Shown here in pieces: positions 6,472 through 13,119 of a DNA stretch of 20,504 bases (position 1 is its first letter; every line of letters starts with the position of its first letter). Below the pieces are notes generated by a model. The model was not told where the DNA came from and did no database searches. It was given only the letters and a program-made list of their open reading frames with translations. The DNA lies in IMG/VR virus record IMGVR_UViG_3300033996_001944, positions 1 through 20,504 of that record; one strand, given 5' to 3'. This DNA is from a virus. The translations under genes were made by a program, and so were the position numbers.

Positions 6472-6674
6472 CTAACCGCATAGCCATCATCACCATCTGC
6501 ACCCTCGGCGTCGTCCTTGGCCTGCTGCTGTGGGTCGGCGCGTGGCAGGAGAAGGCCCACCAGCGCGCCTTGGCCTATTGTCAGGACCACCAGATGGTGC
6601 TGGTGGACACACCCGCAGGCGAGCGCTGCGCCCCCCTCTGGGCACTGGAAAATATAAGGAGTACTAAGCCATGA
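6468..6674 (+). CDS. small single-pass membrane protein, 68 aa
   Basis: ATG at 6468 is preceded by AAGGAGCAG in the tail of the upstream gene. The N terminus MTNR is followed by one strongly hydrophobic segment (IAIITICTLGVVLGLLLWVGAW, residues about 5-26), then a soluble tail of about 40 residues with two cysteines (C38 and C53) that could form a disulphide if periplasmic. One membrane segment with a short N-terminal arm suggests a signal anchor. It is not in the lysis cassette. Superinfection exclusion is one conceivable role for a phage inner-membrane protein, but nothing specific shows it. Confidence 0.68.
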   Translation: MTNRIAIITICTLGVVLGLLLWVGAWQEKAHQRALAYCQDHQMVLVDTPAGERCAPLWALENIRSTKP

Positions 6675-7000
6675 CATTCATCGACCCAGATCCCGAGACG
6701 ACGAAAAGCGACATCGATTTCTGCTTTGATCTCGATGACGTTGAGACGGTCATCAACAAGGCCTTCTCGCAGTGGCTGCGTCAACAGCGCCTCGAAATCT
6801 ACCTAATGGACGGCCACATCGTCGTCTTCCTTGAGGACGCCTTCGCCGACAACGGCGAGCATTACACCTACCGCATACCCTACGCCGAGTTCTTTGATGA
6901 GCGTAACGAAGAGCCGCCGGACCTCACGCAGTTTCTGCTGTTCGGTCTGCAGGTCTATCGCGAGCGGTATGGCCACGACCCCGAAGAGGATGACGCATGA
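6671..7000 (+). CDS. acidic early protein, 109 aa, unknown function
   Basis: Starts at ATG 6671 (ATGA overlap with the membrane protein stop), with AAGGAG 11 bases upstream. Strongly acidic at both ends (MTFIDPDPETTKSDIDFCFD... and HDPEEDDA), with an alternating hydrophobic core that reads like beta strands (LEIYLMDGHIVVFLEDAF, HYTYRIPYAEFF). An acidic small early protein could act as a DNA mimic or protein inhibitor, but this is speculation from charge alone. No family recognised. Confidence 0.68.
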   Translation: MTFIDPDPETTKSDIDFCFDLDDVETVINKAFSQWLRQQRLEIYLMDGHIVVFLEDAFADNGEHYTYRIPYAEFFDERNEEPPDLTQFLLFGLQVYRERYGHDPEEDDA

Positions 7001-7389
7001 TCCGCAAGGCAATCATCCACAACAGGCGCTTCTGGTGGCTGTACCCTGACGGCCGCATGGTTCGCATATATGCTAACGAGAGGCTCAGGAGCCAAATCTC
7101 GCAGCACGCAGCCGTAGAGGCGCGCGTGGCCAAGGAGGAGGCACCGCCCCGTCGCACCAACCACCCGCCACGGCCACCCGGCACCATGCCGACGCTGCCG
7201 TCCGACAGCCGCGACATCGGCGACCGGACGCTCAGCGAGCTGGCCCACGACTACGGCTGGGGCTCAGTGGCGCGCTGCACGGCGGCGCTCAAGGCGCAAC
7301 GCCCGACTGTCTATGAGGCTGCCCGCGCCAACGGCCGGGCGCGAGGCCGCGTCAACCTGATGGCACCAGTGCAAGGAGAGCAAGCATGA
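6997..7389 (+). CDS. basic early protein, 130 aa, unknown function
   Basis: ATG at 6997 overlaps the upstream TGA; AAGAGGATG lies just upstream. Residues 1-45 are basic and aromatic (RKAIIHNRRFWWLYPDGR), 46-65 form a proline-rich linker (PPRRTNHPPRPPG) and 70-130 include LSELAHDYGWGSVARCTAALKAQ, which resembles a small winged/HTH-like helical unit. It could bind nucleic acid. The call is based on charge and arrangement only. Confidence 0.65.
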   Translation: MIRKAIIHNRRFWWLYPDGRMVRIYANERLRSQISQHAAVEARVAKEEAPPRRTNHPPRPPGTMPTLPSDSRDIGDRTLSELAHDYGWGSVARCTAALKAQRPTVYEAARANGRARGRVNLMAPVQGEQA

Positions 7390-7607
7390 CGACTGAGGAA
7401 TTGCGTGAGATCGTCGCCGAGCGTGACGCTGCGAAGGCAGAGGTGGCGCAGATCGTGGAGTGGCTGCGCTTCTGCCGCGATCTTCACGGTGAAAACTTGC
7501 AGAAGCGCGGCGAGATACTCGCCCGCAAACACCATTTCAACGCCTGCGACTTGATTGCTAAGGCGATTGAGCGCGGCGAACACCGGGGGAATTATCGTGC
7601 CGGGTAG
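7386..7607 (+). CDS. early protein, 73 aa, helical, unknown function
   Basis: ATG at 7386 overlaps the preceding stop and is preceded by AAGGAGAGCAAG, a good ribosome site. The N-terminal half is a predicted coiled helix (ELREIVAERDAAKAEVAQIVEWLRF), followed by basic and histidine residues (RKHHFNACDLIAKAIERGEHRG). It overlaps the start of the nuclease gene by 11 bases. Function unknown. Confidence 0.66.
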   Translation: MTTEELREIVAERDAAKAEVAQIVEWLRFCRDLHGENLQKRGEILARKHHFNACDLIAKAIERGEHRGNYRAG

Positions 7608-8010
7608 ACCCATCTACGAGAGCGACGCCGACCGCAGCAATCAGGCTGGCGTCGTGGCCAAGTTGGAGCGCGCCTTCGGCCTAACGGCCACCGCGCCCCA
7701 AGACCGCTTCGCGCCATACGACGCTGTGTTTCGCTTCACGCACCGCCCCTGCGTCGTCGAGATCAAGGTGCGTCGCAACACGCGTGCGCGCTACGACACG
7801 TACATGCTGAGCGAGGCCAAGTACAACGCGCTCTGCGCGGTTGAGGCCAACGCTCTGCTGGCGGTGCAGTGGACGGATCAGCTCGGCGTCGTCCAGCTCC
7901 CCGTCGAGCACACCGTCACTACCGGCGGCCGCTTTGATCGGGGCGACAACCGCGATGTTGAGCGCGTGGTGCTGATCCCGACCGACGCGTTTATCCGCGT
8001 GCCGGAGTGA
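7597..8010 (+). CDS. small PD-(D/E)xK nuclease-like protein
   Basis: The start is taken as GTG at 7597, with GGGGGA 7 bases upstream and an 11-base overlap with the previous gene; a TTG at 7555 is an alternative. The 137-residue product has an arrangement matching the PD-(D/E)xK fold: E24 in the first helix (VVAKLERAFG), D42 in PYDAVF, and E55-x-K57 in VVEIKVRRN, followed by a helix (LSEAKYNALCAVEANALL) and a strand (AVQWTDQLGVVQL). Such minimal nucleases cut DNA with Mg2+, and in phages may process DNA ends, degrade host DNA or resolve junctions. Last gene of the early operon; its 3' end overlaps the convergent spanin gene by 20 bases. Substrate unknown. Confidence 0.72.
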   Translation: MPGRPIYESDADRSNQAGVVAKLERAFGLTATAPQDRFAPYDAVFRFTHRPCVVEIKVRRNTRARYDTYMLSEAKYNALCAVEANALLAVQWTDQLGVVQLPVEHTVTTGGRFDRGDNRDVERVVLIPTDAFIRVPE

Positions 8011-8224
8011 CCGGGCAGTCCTTTTCGCACACGCACACCCACGACCAGTTATGCGCCTCGACGGCCTTCACCGTCTCGGCGGTATCGGCCTTGCTGTCAT
8101 AGCCGATGGGCTTGGCTATGCGGCAGTAGTCACTGACCACCAGCGGCGCGGTCGAACCGCTTACGCAGGCGCTCGTCGCGCACAGGATCGGGATTAGCCA
8201 CAGCCGCTTCAGCTTGTTCAACAC
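7991..8224 (-). CDS. o-spanin (Rz1-like outer-membrane lipoprotein)
   Basis: A 77-residue product starting at GTG 8224, out of frame inside the end of the i-spanin gene (95 bases shared), the nested Rz/Rz1 arrangement. The N terminus KLKRLWLIPILCATSAC is a lipoprotein signal with the lipidated cysteine probably at 20 (TSAC is a weak but acceptable lipobox). The mature part has a DYCRIAKPI segment and ends with clustered cysteines (C64, C66, C70). It would sit in the outer membrane and join the i-spanin across the periplasm to fuse membranes at lysis. The unusual feature is the cysteine-rich end rather than a proline-rich one. Confidence 0.8.
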   Translation of the reverse strand: MLNKLKRLWLIPILCATSACVSGSTAPLVVSDYCRIAKPIGYDSKADTAETVKAVEAHNWSWVCVCEKDCPVTPARG

Positions 8225-8348
8225 GGGCCTCTACCTCCTCAATGGCGTCCAGCGCGGCCTCCTTGCGCCCCTGCTCGATGAGCTGCTTCTGCTTCCACCA
8301 CGTTAGTATGGTGGAGATCACGCTCAGCAGGGACGCAAAGAGCTTCAC
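8130..8348 (-). CDS. i-spanin (Rz-like inner-membrane protein)
   Basis: A 72-residue product starting at GTG 8348 with AAGGA 8 bases upstream, inside the holin's 3' end. One N-terminal membrane segment (LFASLLSVISTILTWW) is followed by a long charged helix (KQKQLIEQGRKEAALDAIEEVEARVEQAEAA) and the segment DPVRDERLRKRFDRAA. Single-pass topology, coiled coil and nesting with a lipoprotein gene define it as the inner-membrane half of the spanin complex. Shorter than lambda Rz (about 150 aa). Confidence 0.8.
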   Translation of the reverse strand: MKLFASLLSVISTILTWWKQKQLIEQGRKEAALDAIEEVEARVEQAEAAVANPDPVRDERLRKRFDRAAGGQ

Positions 8349-8352
8349 GCTG

Positions 8353-8520
8353 TCAGTCCTTGTGCTCAGCCATCACGACGGCGGCCAGACCGGCAGCGGC
8401 CATGACCACAGCGGCAATAGCCTGATACAGCGGCTCAGCGATGCCGACAGCGGCAGCCAGACCGGCGAAGCCGGCGTAGGTGCTCGGCTCACGCAAACGC
8501 TTCAAAACGAAATCAACCAT
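8353..8520 (-). CDS. holin
   Basis: A 55-residue protein from ATG 8520, preceded by GGAGGAC (GAGGAGGACTGACT). It begins MVDFVLKRLREPSTYAG and holds two small-residue hydrophobic stretches (about 14-26 and 33-50, rich in A, G, V), ending in a charged MAEHKD tail. Size, two membrane segments and its position between endolysin and spanins fit a holin that opens the inner membrane at the programmed time. A real gene despite its length: ribosome site, tight spacing and cassette context all agree. Confidence 0.78.
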   Translation of the reverse strand: MVDFVLKRLREPSTYAGFAGLAAAVGIAEPLYQAIAAVVMAAAGLAAVVMAEHKD

Positions 8521-8542
8521 AGTCAGTCCTCCTCAGTGAAAA

Positions 8543-9043
8543 TCAGCCCTCGCCCGATGTCTCCGGCGCAGCGGCGGCGGCCCACGGTGCCTGCAGGGCC
8601 CACGCCACGCCCTTCGGCCAGCGCAGGGCGATAAGGCGCTTGCGGTCGAACCGGCGCACATTGACAGCGTCGCCTTGATTGCCGCCCAATATGTTCAGCG
8701 AGGCGTCTCGGTTCACGCTGTCGATGAAGCCGATGTGCCCACCGCCATCACGGCTGAATACGGCGATAGCGCCCAGCGGCGGCCGCGTGGCGACCATCGA
8801 CAACCCCTCGCCCCACGCCGCCCACGCCTTGGCGCGGATGGCGATGGGCGGCGGCTTCAGGCCGGCCTGCGTGACGCAGTGCGCCGCGAACAGCCCGCAC
8901 CACGGCACGCTGTCGGCACCGTAGGCGATGCCCAGCACGCGCGCACCGAGGCGGTTGCCCCAGCTCATGATCACCGGGTTATTGCCCGCGCCGGGCACCT
9001 CACGGGTGCCGATCAGGCTGTGCGCTTCAGTCATCCACTTCAT
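8543..9043 (-). CDS. endolysin (NlpC/P60/CHAP-like, TIGR02594-type peptidase)
   Basis: The start is ATG 9043 because GGAGG is 6 bases upstream; a longer reading from 9112 lies mostly inside the upstream gene. The 166-residue protein has the papain-like cell-wall peptidase pattern: catalytic Cys49 in VPWCGLFAAHCV, His103 in GGHIGFI preceded by PLGAIAVFSRDG, and a polar third residue around N122 in GGNQGDAVNV. It should cleave peptide bonds in peptidoglycan once the holin opens the membrane. No signal peptide, so holin-dependent release is expected. The alanine-rich C-terminal tail (APWAAAAAPETSGEG) is probably disordered. Confidence 0.87.
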   Translation of the reverse strand: MKWMTEAHSLIGTREVPGAGNNPVIMSWGNRLGARVLGIAYGADSVPWCGLFAAHCVTQAGLKPPPIAIRAKAWAAWGEGLSMVATRPPLGAIAVFSRDGGGHIGFIDSVNRDASLNILGGNQGDAVNVRRFDRKRLIALRWPKGVAWALQAPWAAAAAPETSGEG

Positions 9044-9209
9044 CGCCAGCCTCCTTGCTCCGTCGCAGGGCGTCATCATACTCCTTTTCGCGTCGGGCGA
9101 CAATTGCGGCAAACTGGGAGTAGACGTTCTCGACGGCGCGATCCAACGCTATGTCCCGCGCCTCTATCGCGGAACGCCAGTTATCGAGGGCCTTCTGCAC
9201 TGCATTCAC
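9027..9209 (-). CDS. lysis-cassette small protein, 60 aa, helical
   Basis: GTG start at 9209 overlaps the phosphoesterase stop (GTGA) and AGGAG lies 9 bases upstream. It encodes one long charged helix (VQKALDNWRSAIEARDIALDRAVENVYSQFAAIVARREKEYDDALRRS) with no membrane segment. Its end overlaps the endolysin start by 17 bases, so the two are likely coupled. Function unknown. Confidence 0.7.
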   Translation of the reverse strand: MNAVQKALDNWRSAIEARDIALDRAVENVYSQFAAIVARREKEYDDALRRSKEAGDEVDD

Positions 9210-10225
9210 GGCGTAGTCTCCTGCTCGGCTAGATATTCAGCGTGGTCGTCCACAACCACCTGCCCGCGCCACATCGCGCGACCCTCAATCACCTCGCAAA
9301 TCTCTGGCGGCAGCAGCCGCCCGTCCTTGAAGGTGAGCACGGCGAAGCCGGCGCAGGCGGGCGTGTAGCCGTTCTCGGCATACTCGAACTGGGGGCCAGT
9401 CGGATCGGCCAGACAGCCGGTCTGCACGCCCCAACGGCGGCCGCGATAGTCACCCCACGGCTTAACCTCAAGGACGTGCGTGTGGCCGGTCACCATGCTG
9501 ACACCGGATTTTAGCGTGTTGTTGTAGGCGGCGTGAACGCCGTTCGCCTGCCGATGCTTGACCATGACCGGGTGTTTGCTGGCGCGGTTGAGCCAGCACG
9601 ACCACGTCAAGTCCCATTCGGGGAATTGCTCCGCGAGGCGCAGGCCGGGCACCCCCTCGTACATCGGCACTTGCGTGGCGAGGCGGCGCTCGAAGTTGGT
9701 CTCGTGGTTGCCGACCGTGTAGATCGACCGCACGCCCGTGCGCGCCGGTTTGGCCGCCATGCGCCAGCGGTGCATAGCGTCACTGACACAGTCCAGCTCC
9801 TCCTTGACTGTCGGCCGATGCTGCCAGCCGAACGGGTCGTGGCGGTTGGTGCTCGCGCCGTCCAGCCAGTCGCCGTTGGCGATCAGCATACGCACGGCTT
9901 TGCCGAGGTCGGCGGTCACTAGCAGCAGGGCCTTGAGGGCCGTGGTGTCGGGGCCGGGCCAGATGTGCGCGTCGGAGCCGACGACGACGACGCCATCGCG
10001 CATCTCGCAGTTGATTACCTTTTTGTACGTTGACCGGCTGATGGGGGACGTGGACGCCTTGACCGTTGGCAGATCGATGCCCTTGGCGATCAGTGTGTTG
10101 CGCCGAGAATAGATGTTGCGCTCGGAGGTGCCGAGCTCTCGGGCGACGGCGGCCGGGGAGAAGTTGCAACGCTCCCACGCAGATATCAAAACATCGTCGG
10201 GGATTGTGTCTTTGCGCGCGGCCAT
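9206..10225 (-). CDS. calcineurin-like metallophosphoesterase with N-terminal HTH
   Basis: A 339-residue protein. Numbering from ATG 10225 (chosen because AAGGG lies 7 bases upstream; an ATG at 10231 adds two residues): an HTH-like segment at about 18-50 (FSPAAVARELGTSERNIYSRR), then all the metal-binding motifs of the calcineurin-like family in order: SDAH at 84-87, NGDWLDG at 117-123, GNHE at 172-175 and GHTH at 247-250. It should hydrolyse phosphoester bonds, perhaps in nucleic acids or nucleotides, with two metal ions. It is the first gene of the minus-strand lysis operon; related enzymes occur in many phages, with substrate rarely known. Confidence 0.88.
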   Translation of the reverse strand: MAARKDTIPDDVLISAWERCNFSPAAVARELGTSERNIYSRRNTLIAKGIDLPTVKASTSPISRSTYKKVINCEMRDGVVVVGSDAHIWPGPDTTALKALLLVTADLGKAVRMLIANGDWLDGASTNRHDPFGWQHRPTVKEELDCVSDAMHRWRMAAKPARTGVRSIYTVGNHETNFERRLATQVPMYEGVPGLRLAEQFPEWDLTWSCWLNRASKHPVMVKHRQANGVHAAYNNTLKSGVSMVTGHTHVLEVKPWGDYRGRRWGVQTGCLADPTGPQFEYAENGYTPACAGFAVLTFKDGRLLPPEICEVIEGRAMWRGQVVVDDHAEYLAEQETTP

Positions 10226-10264
10226 AAACATCCCTTTGGAAAAGGCTCGCTCGCGCCCTTAGCA

Positions 10265-10335
10265 CAAAAATTGTTAATGAAAAATGTCTGTTGCAATCCG
10301 CAATTGCATCTGCCACACAGCAAGCCCATCAGCAA
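10265..10335 (+). promoter_or_regulatory. shared promoter/operator element, copy C (repressor/primase operon)
   Basis: A/T-rich stretch 10265-10285, TTGCAAT (10291-10297), spacer CCGCA, ATTGCAT (10303-10309), then ATCAGCAA at 10328-10335 and AAAGGAGAGACCC before the ATG. The inverted-repeat arms are perfect. The distance to ATCAGCAA is 31 bases, 2-3 longer than in other copies, and the -10 position is weak. The region is divergent to the lysis operon. A minus-strand promoter is plausible here (TTGCAA also reads TTGCAA on the other strand), but I cannot place its -10 with confidence. Confidence 0.55.
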
Positions 10336-10350
10336 AAAGGAGAGACCCAC

Positions 10351-10608
10351 ATGAATATCTGCGACATCCTCAACCCGTGGGGCGCGCTGCGCGAGGCCCG
10401 ATGGACCGTGGACAGACAGGCGCGCGAGATCGAGGCCCTGTACGTCAAGCTCGGCGACGCTGAGCGTAAGGCCGCCAACTCCGCCACTGACGAGCTGGTC
10501 ATCCGCGTCCTGCGCTCCAAGCTCGAACGGCTGGAGGACACCCTCAAGCAGGCGCACTTCCGTGACCCCAAGACCGGCCGCCTCGGCCGCAAGGGAGAGC
10601 GCAAATGA
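10351..10608 (+). CDS. small coiled-coil protein, 85 aa, unknown function
   Basis: ATG at 10351 follows AAGGAGAGACCCAC, the same ribosome-site block as at 13120. The product is helical and charged (EARWTVDRQAREIEALYVKLGDAERKA; VIRVLRSKLERLEDTLKQ) with a basic end (GRLGRKGERK). It is the first gene behind promoter C. Its stop overlaps the next ATG. No family recognised. Confidence 0.68.
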   Translation: MNICDILNPWGALREARWTVDRQAREIEALYVKLGDAERKAANSATDELVIRVLRSKLERLEDTLKQAHFRDPKTGRLGRKGERK

Positions 10609-10778
10609 TCGCCGAGGCACGCGAGGCATTCGCCCAGCGCGACCGGCTGCAGGCCGAGTTGGACGCCGTCAACGAGCGGCTGGTCAAGCTCAAGGCCCAG
10701 TACATGCGGGAGACGCACATCTGGGGTATCCGAGATGAGCGCTTCCGTCACGACATCAACAAACTGGAAGACGCATGA
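10605..10778 (+). CDS. small helical protein, 57 aa, unknown function
   Basis: ATGA overlaps at both ends (with the 85-aa gene and the repressor-like gene) and AAGGGAGAGCGCA upstream support a real gene. It is one charged helix (FAQRDRLQAELDAVNERLVKLKAQ) plus a short aromatic end (HIWGIRDERFRHDINKLEDA). It may pair with the coiled protein before it; this is inference from similar composition. Confidence 0.65.
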   Translation: MIAEAREAFAQRDRLQAELDAVNERLVKLKAQYMRETHIWGIRDERFRHDINKLEDA

Positions 10779-11014
10779 CAGACCGTGTCGCCGCCATCAA
10801 CCTCGCCATTGCCAAGGGTGGCGGCATTGTCCGCTTCGCCAAGAGCATGGGCGTGTCGCATCAGGCCATCTACGCATGGAAGCGCAGAGGCTGGGTGCCA
10901 GTGGAGAAGGCCGTCGTGATCGAGGCAGTCTACGGCATCCCGCGCGATGAGCTCATGAGCCCCGACCTCGTCCGGGCGCTTGCCGCACCGAGCGCCAGCG
11001 CCGACCTGCTGTAA
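10775..11014 (+). CDS. YdaS/Cro-like HTH transcription regulator
   Basis: A 79-residue protein matching the YdaS_antitoxin/Cro-like pattern: an N-terminal helix (AAINLAIAKGGGIVRFAKSMG), a classic helix-turn-helix (FAKSMGVSHQAIYAWKRRGWVP, about 21-42) and a short VEKAVVIEAVYGIPRDELMSPDLV segment typical of YdaS/Cro proteins. It should bind operator DNA as a dimer. The TGCAAY-N5-RTTGCA dyads found at five promoters, one of them just upstream at 10292-10308, are natural candidate operators: half-site centres are 11 bases apart, one helical turn. No toxin gene is visible beside it, so a regulatory role is more likely than a toxin-antitoxin role. Confidence 0.82.
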   Translation: MTDRVAAINLAIAKGGGIVRFAKSMGVSHQAIYAWKRRGWVPVEKAVVIEAVYGIPRDELMSPDLVRALAAPSASADLL

Positions 11015-11031
11015 GACCTGTGGAGGACGAC

Positions 11032-13056
11032 ATGGCGAGCGTCAGGGCAATTGCGCCCAAAATCCGCGCCCTTGAGGTGCCGGCAGAGCTGCGGCTCATC
11101 CCCGGCTGGCTTATCTGGCGCTTCGAGCAGTACCCCGGCGAGGCCAAAGCGCGCAAAGTCCCATACTGGACCGACGGCACCATCCGCCACGGCCAACAGG
11201 GCTCGCCGACCGACCGCGCACGCCTAACCGCCTTCGCCGCCGCGCGCGACGCGGCTGCGCGCATGGGCTATGACGGCGTGGGCTTCGCGCCAATGCCCGA
11301 CTTTGGGTATACCTTCCTCGACTTCGACAACTGTGTCGGGCCGAGCGGCGAGATTGCCCCCGAGATCGAGCGCATCGTTGCCCGGACGTATGCCGAGTTC
11401 AGCCCATCGGGTAAAGGCATCCGCGCCGCGCTCAAAGGCAATCTGGGTAACCACAAGAGCCCCTCGACGCCGGAGCAGTTCGGTTTTGAGACGTTCAGCT
11501 CCAACGGCTTTGTCACGTTCACGGGCAACATCCTGCCCGCCTGTGAGCTGATCGGCCTTGAGAACACGGTGGCGACCGTCGATCAGCATGTCATCGACCT
11601 TTGCGAGCGCCGCTTTGGCAGATCGCTGCTCAACAACGTCGTTGACCCTGAAGACTTTATGGCCGGCCGTGAGCCGCGACTGGGCCTGACGCCCGAGCGC
11701 ATGGCCGAGCTGGTCAACAGCCTCGATCCGAACATGAGCCGGCAAGACTGGATCAAGGTCGGCATGGCCCTGCACCACGAGTGCGACGGCGACGACACCG
11801 GCTTCGAGCTGTGGGACGAATGGTCGCAGGACGGGTACACCTACGTCAGCACGGAGGCCATGCGCGTCCAGTGGGAGAGTTTTGACAGGCGCAAGGGATC
11901 GAACCGCAGGCAGGTCACCATGGCCAGCGTGATCAAGATGGCGAAGGAGGCCAACCGCCCAGCCGAGCCACCCAGCCGCGAGGAGGTGCTCGCCAAGGCC
12001 GAGGCCATCATGGCCGAGCTGCCCGCGAGGAGCCTTGGTCGCTTTGGTCCGGTGCCGATCTATGACCTGACCCAGCGCGAGCCGATGGGCTGGCTGATCA
12101 AGGGCGTGCTGCCGAAGGCGCGGCTCGGCGTCCTGTTCGGCGCGTCAGGCAGCGGCAAGACCTTCGTCGCCCTCGACCTCGCCTTCTCAGTCGCGCGCGG
12201 CATTGCGTGGCGCACACGGCGCACGATGCGGGCGCGGGTGGTGATCATCGCCGCAGAGGGCGGCTCCGGTCTGGGCAAGCGCGGGCAGGCCTACGCCCAG
12301 CACTACGGGTTCGACCTGCGGACCGTGCCCGACCTGCACGTCATCACGGCCGCGCCAAACTTTCTGGACGACGCGGACATCTCCGAGGTGATCGCCGAGA
12401 TCAAGAACCTCGGCCCGGTTGACCTGATCATCATCGACACGCTGGCGCAGGTGACGCCCGGCGCGAACGAGAACACGTCAGAGGACATGGGCCGCGCATT
12501 GGGCAACATCAACTTGCTGCACGACGCCACCGGGGCGATGAACCTCGCCGTCCACCACGCGGGCAAGGACCTGAGCAAGGGCTCGCGCGGCTGGTCCGGC
12601 ATCAAGGCCGCCGCCGACGTGCAGATCGAGGTCCTGCGCCACGAGGACGGCAGGCGCGAGATCGTCATCGAGAAGATGAAGGACGGCGAGGACGGCGTCC
12701 GCTGGGGCTTCAAGTTGGAGACGATCCTGCTCGGCCTCGACGACGACGGTGACGACATCACGAGCTGCGTCGCGGTTGAGGATGACGTGCGCCCGGCGGC
12801 TGTTGAGGATAAGAAAAACGTGAAGCGTCGCGGCCGCCTTGAGACCCACCTGCTGGAGGTGGCGACCCTGTTCCCGGCGGATGCAGTTATTCGCGCGGAG
12901 GACCTGATCCGCAAGGCTTGCGATACTTTACCACCACCAGAGCCGGGCAAGCGGGACATCCGTCGCCAGTCAGTTGTCCGGGCAATTCAGAACCTTAGCA
13001 GGGAGAAGGACGGCCCACTGCGGATGGAAAACGGGATCGTAATTTTTTACGAATAG
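11032..13056 (+). CDS. primase-helicase (PrimPol-like N terminus, RecA-type helicase C terminus)
   Basis: A 674-residue replication protein. ATG 11032 is chosen because GGAGG lies 5 bases upstream (a GTG at 11020 adds four residues). N-terminal part (about 20-190): an archaeo-eukaryotic primase-like region with WLIWRFE, the acidic pair in FLDFDN (about 95-100) and FSPSGKGIR (about 123-131). Middle (about 225-300): a PriCT-2-like domain (LVNSLDPNMSRQDWIKVGMALH). C-terminal part: RepA/DnaB-like AAA ATPase with Walker A GASGSGKT (370-377), Walker B VDLIIIDTL (463-471) and HHAGKDLSKGSRG. Probably primes and unwinds at the phage origin. The usual histidine of the primase S-x-H-like motif reads R here, so priming activity is less certain. 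Confidence 0.85.
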   Translation: MASVRAIAPKIRALEVPAELRLIPGWLIWRFEQYPGEAKARKVPYWTDGTIRHGQQGSPTDRARLTAFAAARDAAARMGYDGVGFAPMPDFGYTFLDFDNCVGPSGEIAPEIERIVARTYAEFSPSGKGIRAALKGNLGNHKSPSTPEQFGFETFSSNGFVTFTGNILPACELIGLENTVATVDQHVIDLCERRFGRSLLNNVVDPEDFMAGREPRLGLTPERMAELVNSLDPNMSRQDWIKVGMALHHECDGDDTGFELWDEWSQDGYTYVSTEAMRVQWESFDRRKGSNRRQVTMASVIKMAKEANRPAEPPSREEVLAKAEAIMAELPARSLGRFGPVPIYDLTQREPMGWLIKGVLPKARLGVLFGASGSGKTFVALDLAFSVARGIAWRTRRTMRARVVIIAAEGGSGLGKRGQAYAQHYGFDLRTVPDLHVITAAPNFLDDADISEVIAEIKNLGPVDLIIIDTLAQVTPGANENTSEDMGRALGNINLLHDATGAMNLAVHHAGKDLSKGSRGWSGIKAAADVQIEVLRHEDGRREIVIEKMKDGEDGVRWGFKLETILLGLDDDGDDITSCVAVEDDVRPAAVEDKKNVKRRGRLETHLLEVATLFPADAVIRAEDLIRKACDTLPPPEPGKRDIRRQSVVRAIQNLSREKDGPLRMENGIVIFYE

Positions 13057-13105
13057 GGGGCTTGCAATCCGAGATTGATAAGTCCATACGGTGTGTATCA
13101 GCAAC
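13041..13105 (+). promoter_or_regulatory. shared promoter/operator element, copy A (recombination operon)
   Basis: AATTTTTTAC at 13041-13050 overlaps the primase 3' end. Then come AGGGGGC, TTGCAA (13062-13067), a degenerate dyad arm ATTGAT (13074-13079), CATACG (13085-13090, 17 bases after TTGCAA, a possible -10) and ATCAGCAAC (13097-13105). The predicted start is near 13097, so the mRNA would begin AUCAGCAAC. AAGGAGAGACCCA and ATG 13120 follow. The block AGGGGG(C/G)TTGCAAT and GTGTATCAGCAAC is shared with copy B. Confidence 0.62.
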
Positions 13106-13119
13106 CAAGGAGAGACCCA

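Noticed and set aside
7991-8010. A terminator between the convergent early and lysis operons
   Set aside because: The two genes overlap by 20 bases and no stable hairpin with a U-run is apparent at the junction.
10775-11014. YdaS-type protein as antitoxin of a toxin-antitoxin pair
   Set aside because: Neighbouring genes are two coiled small proteins and a primase; no toxin candidate is visible, and the operator dyads favour a Cro-like regulator.
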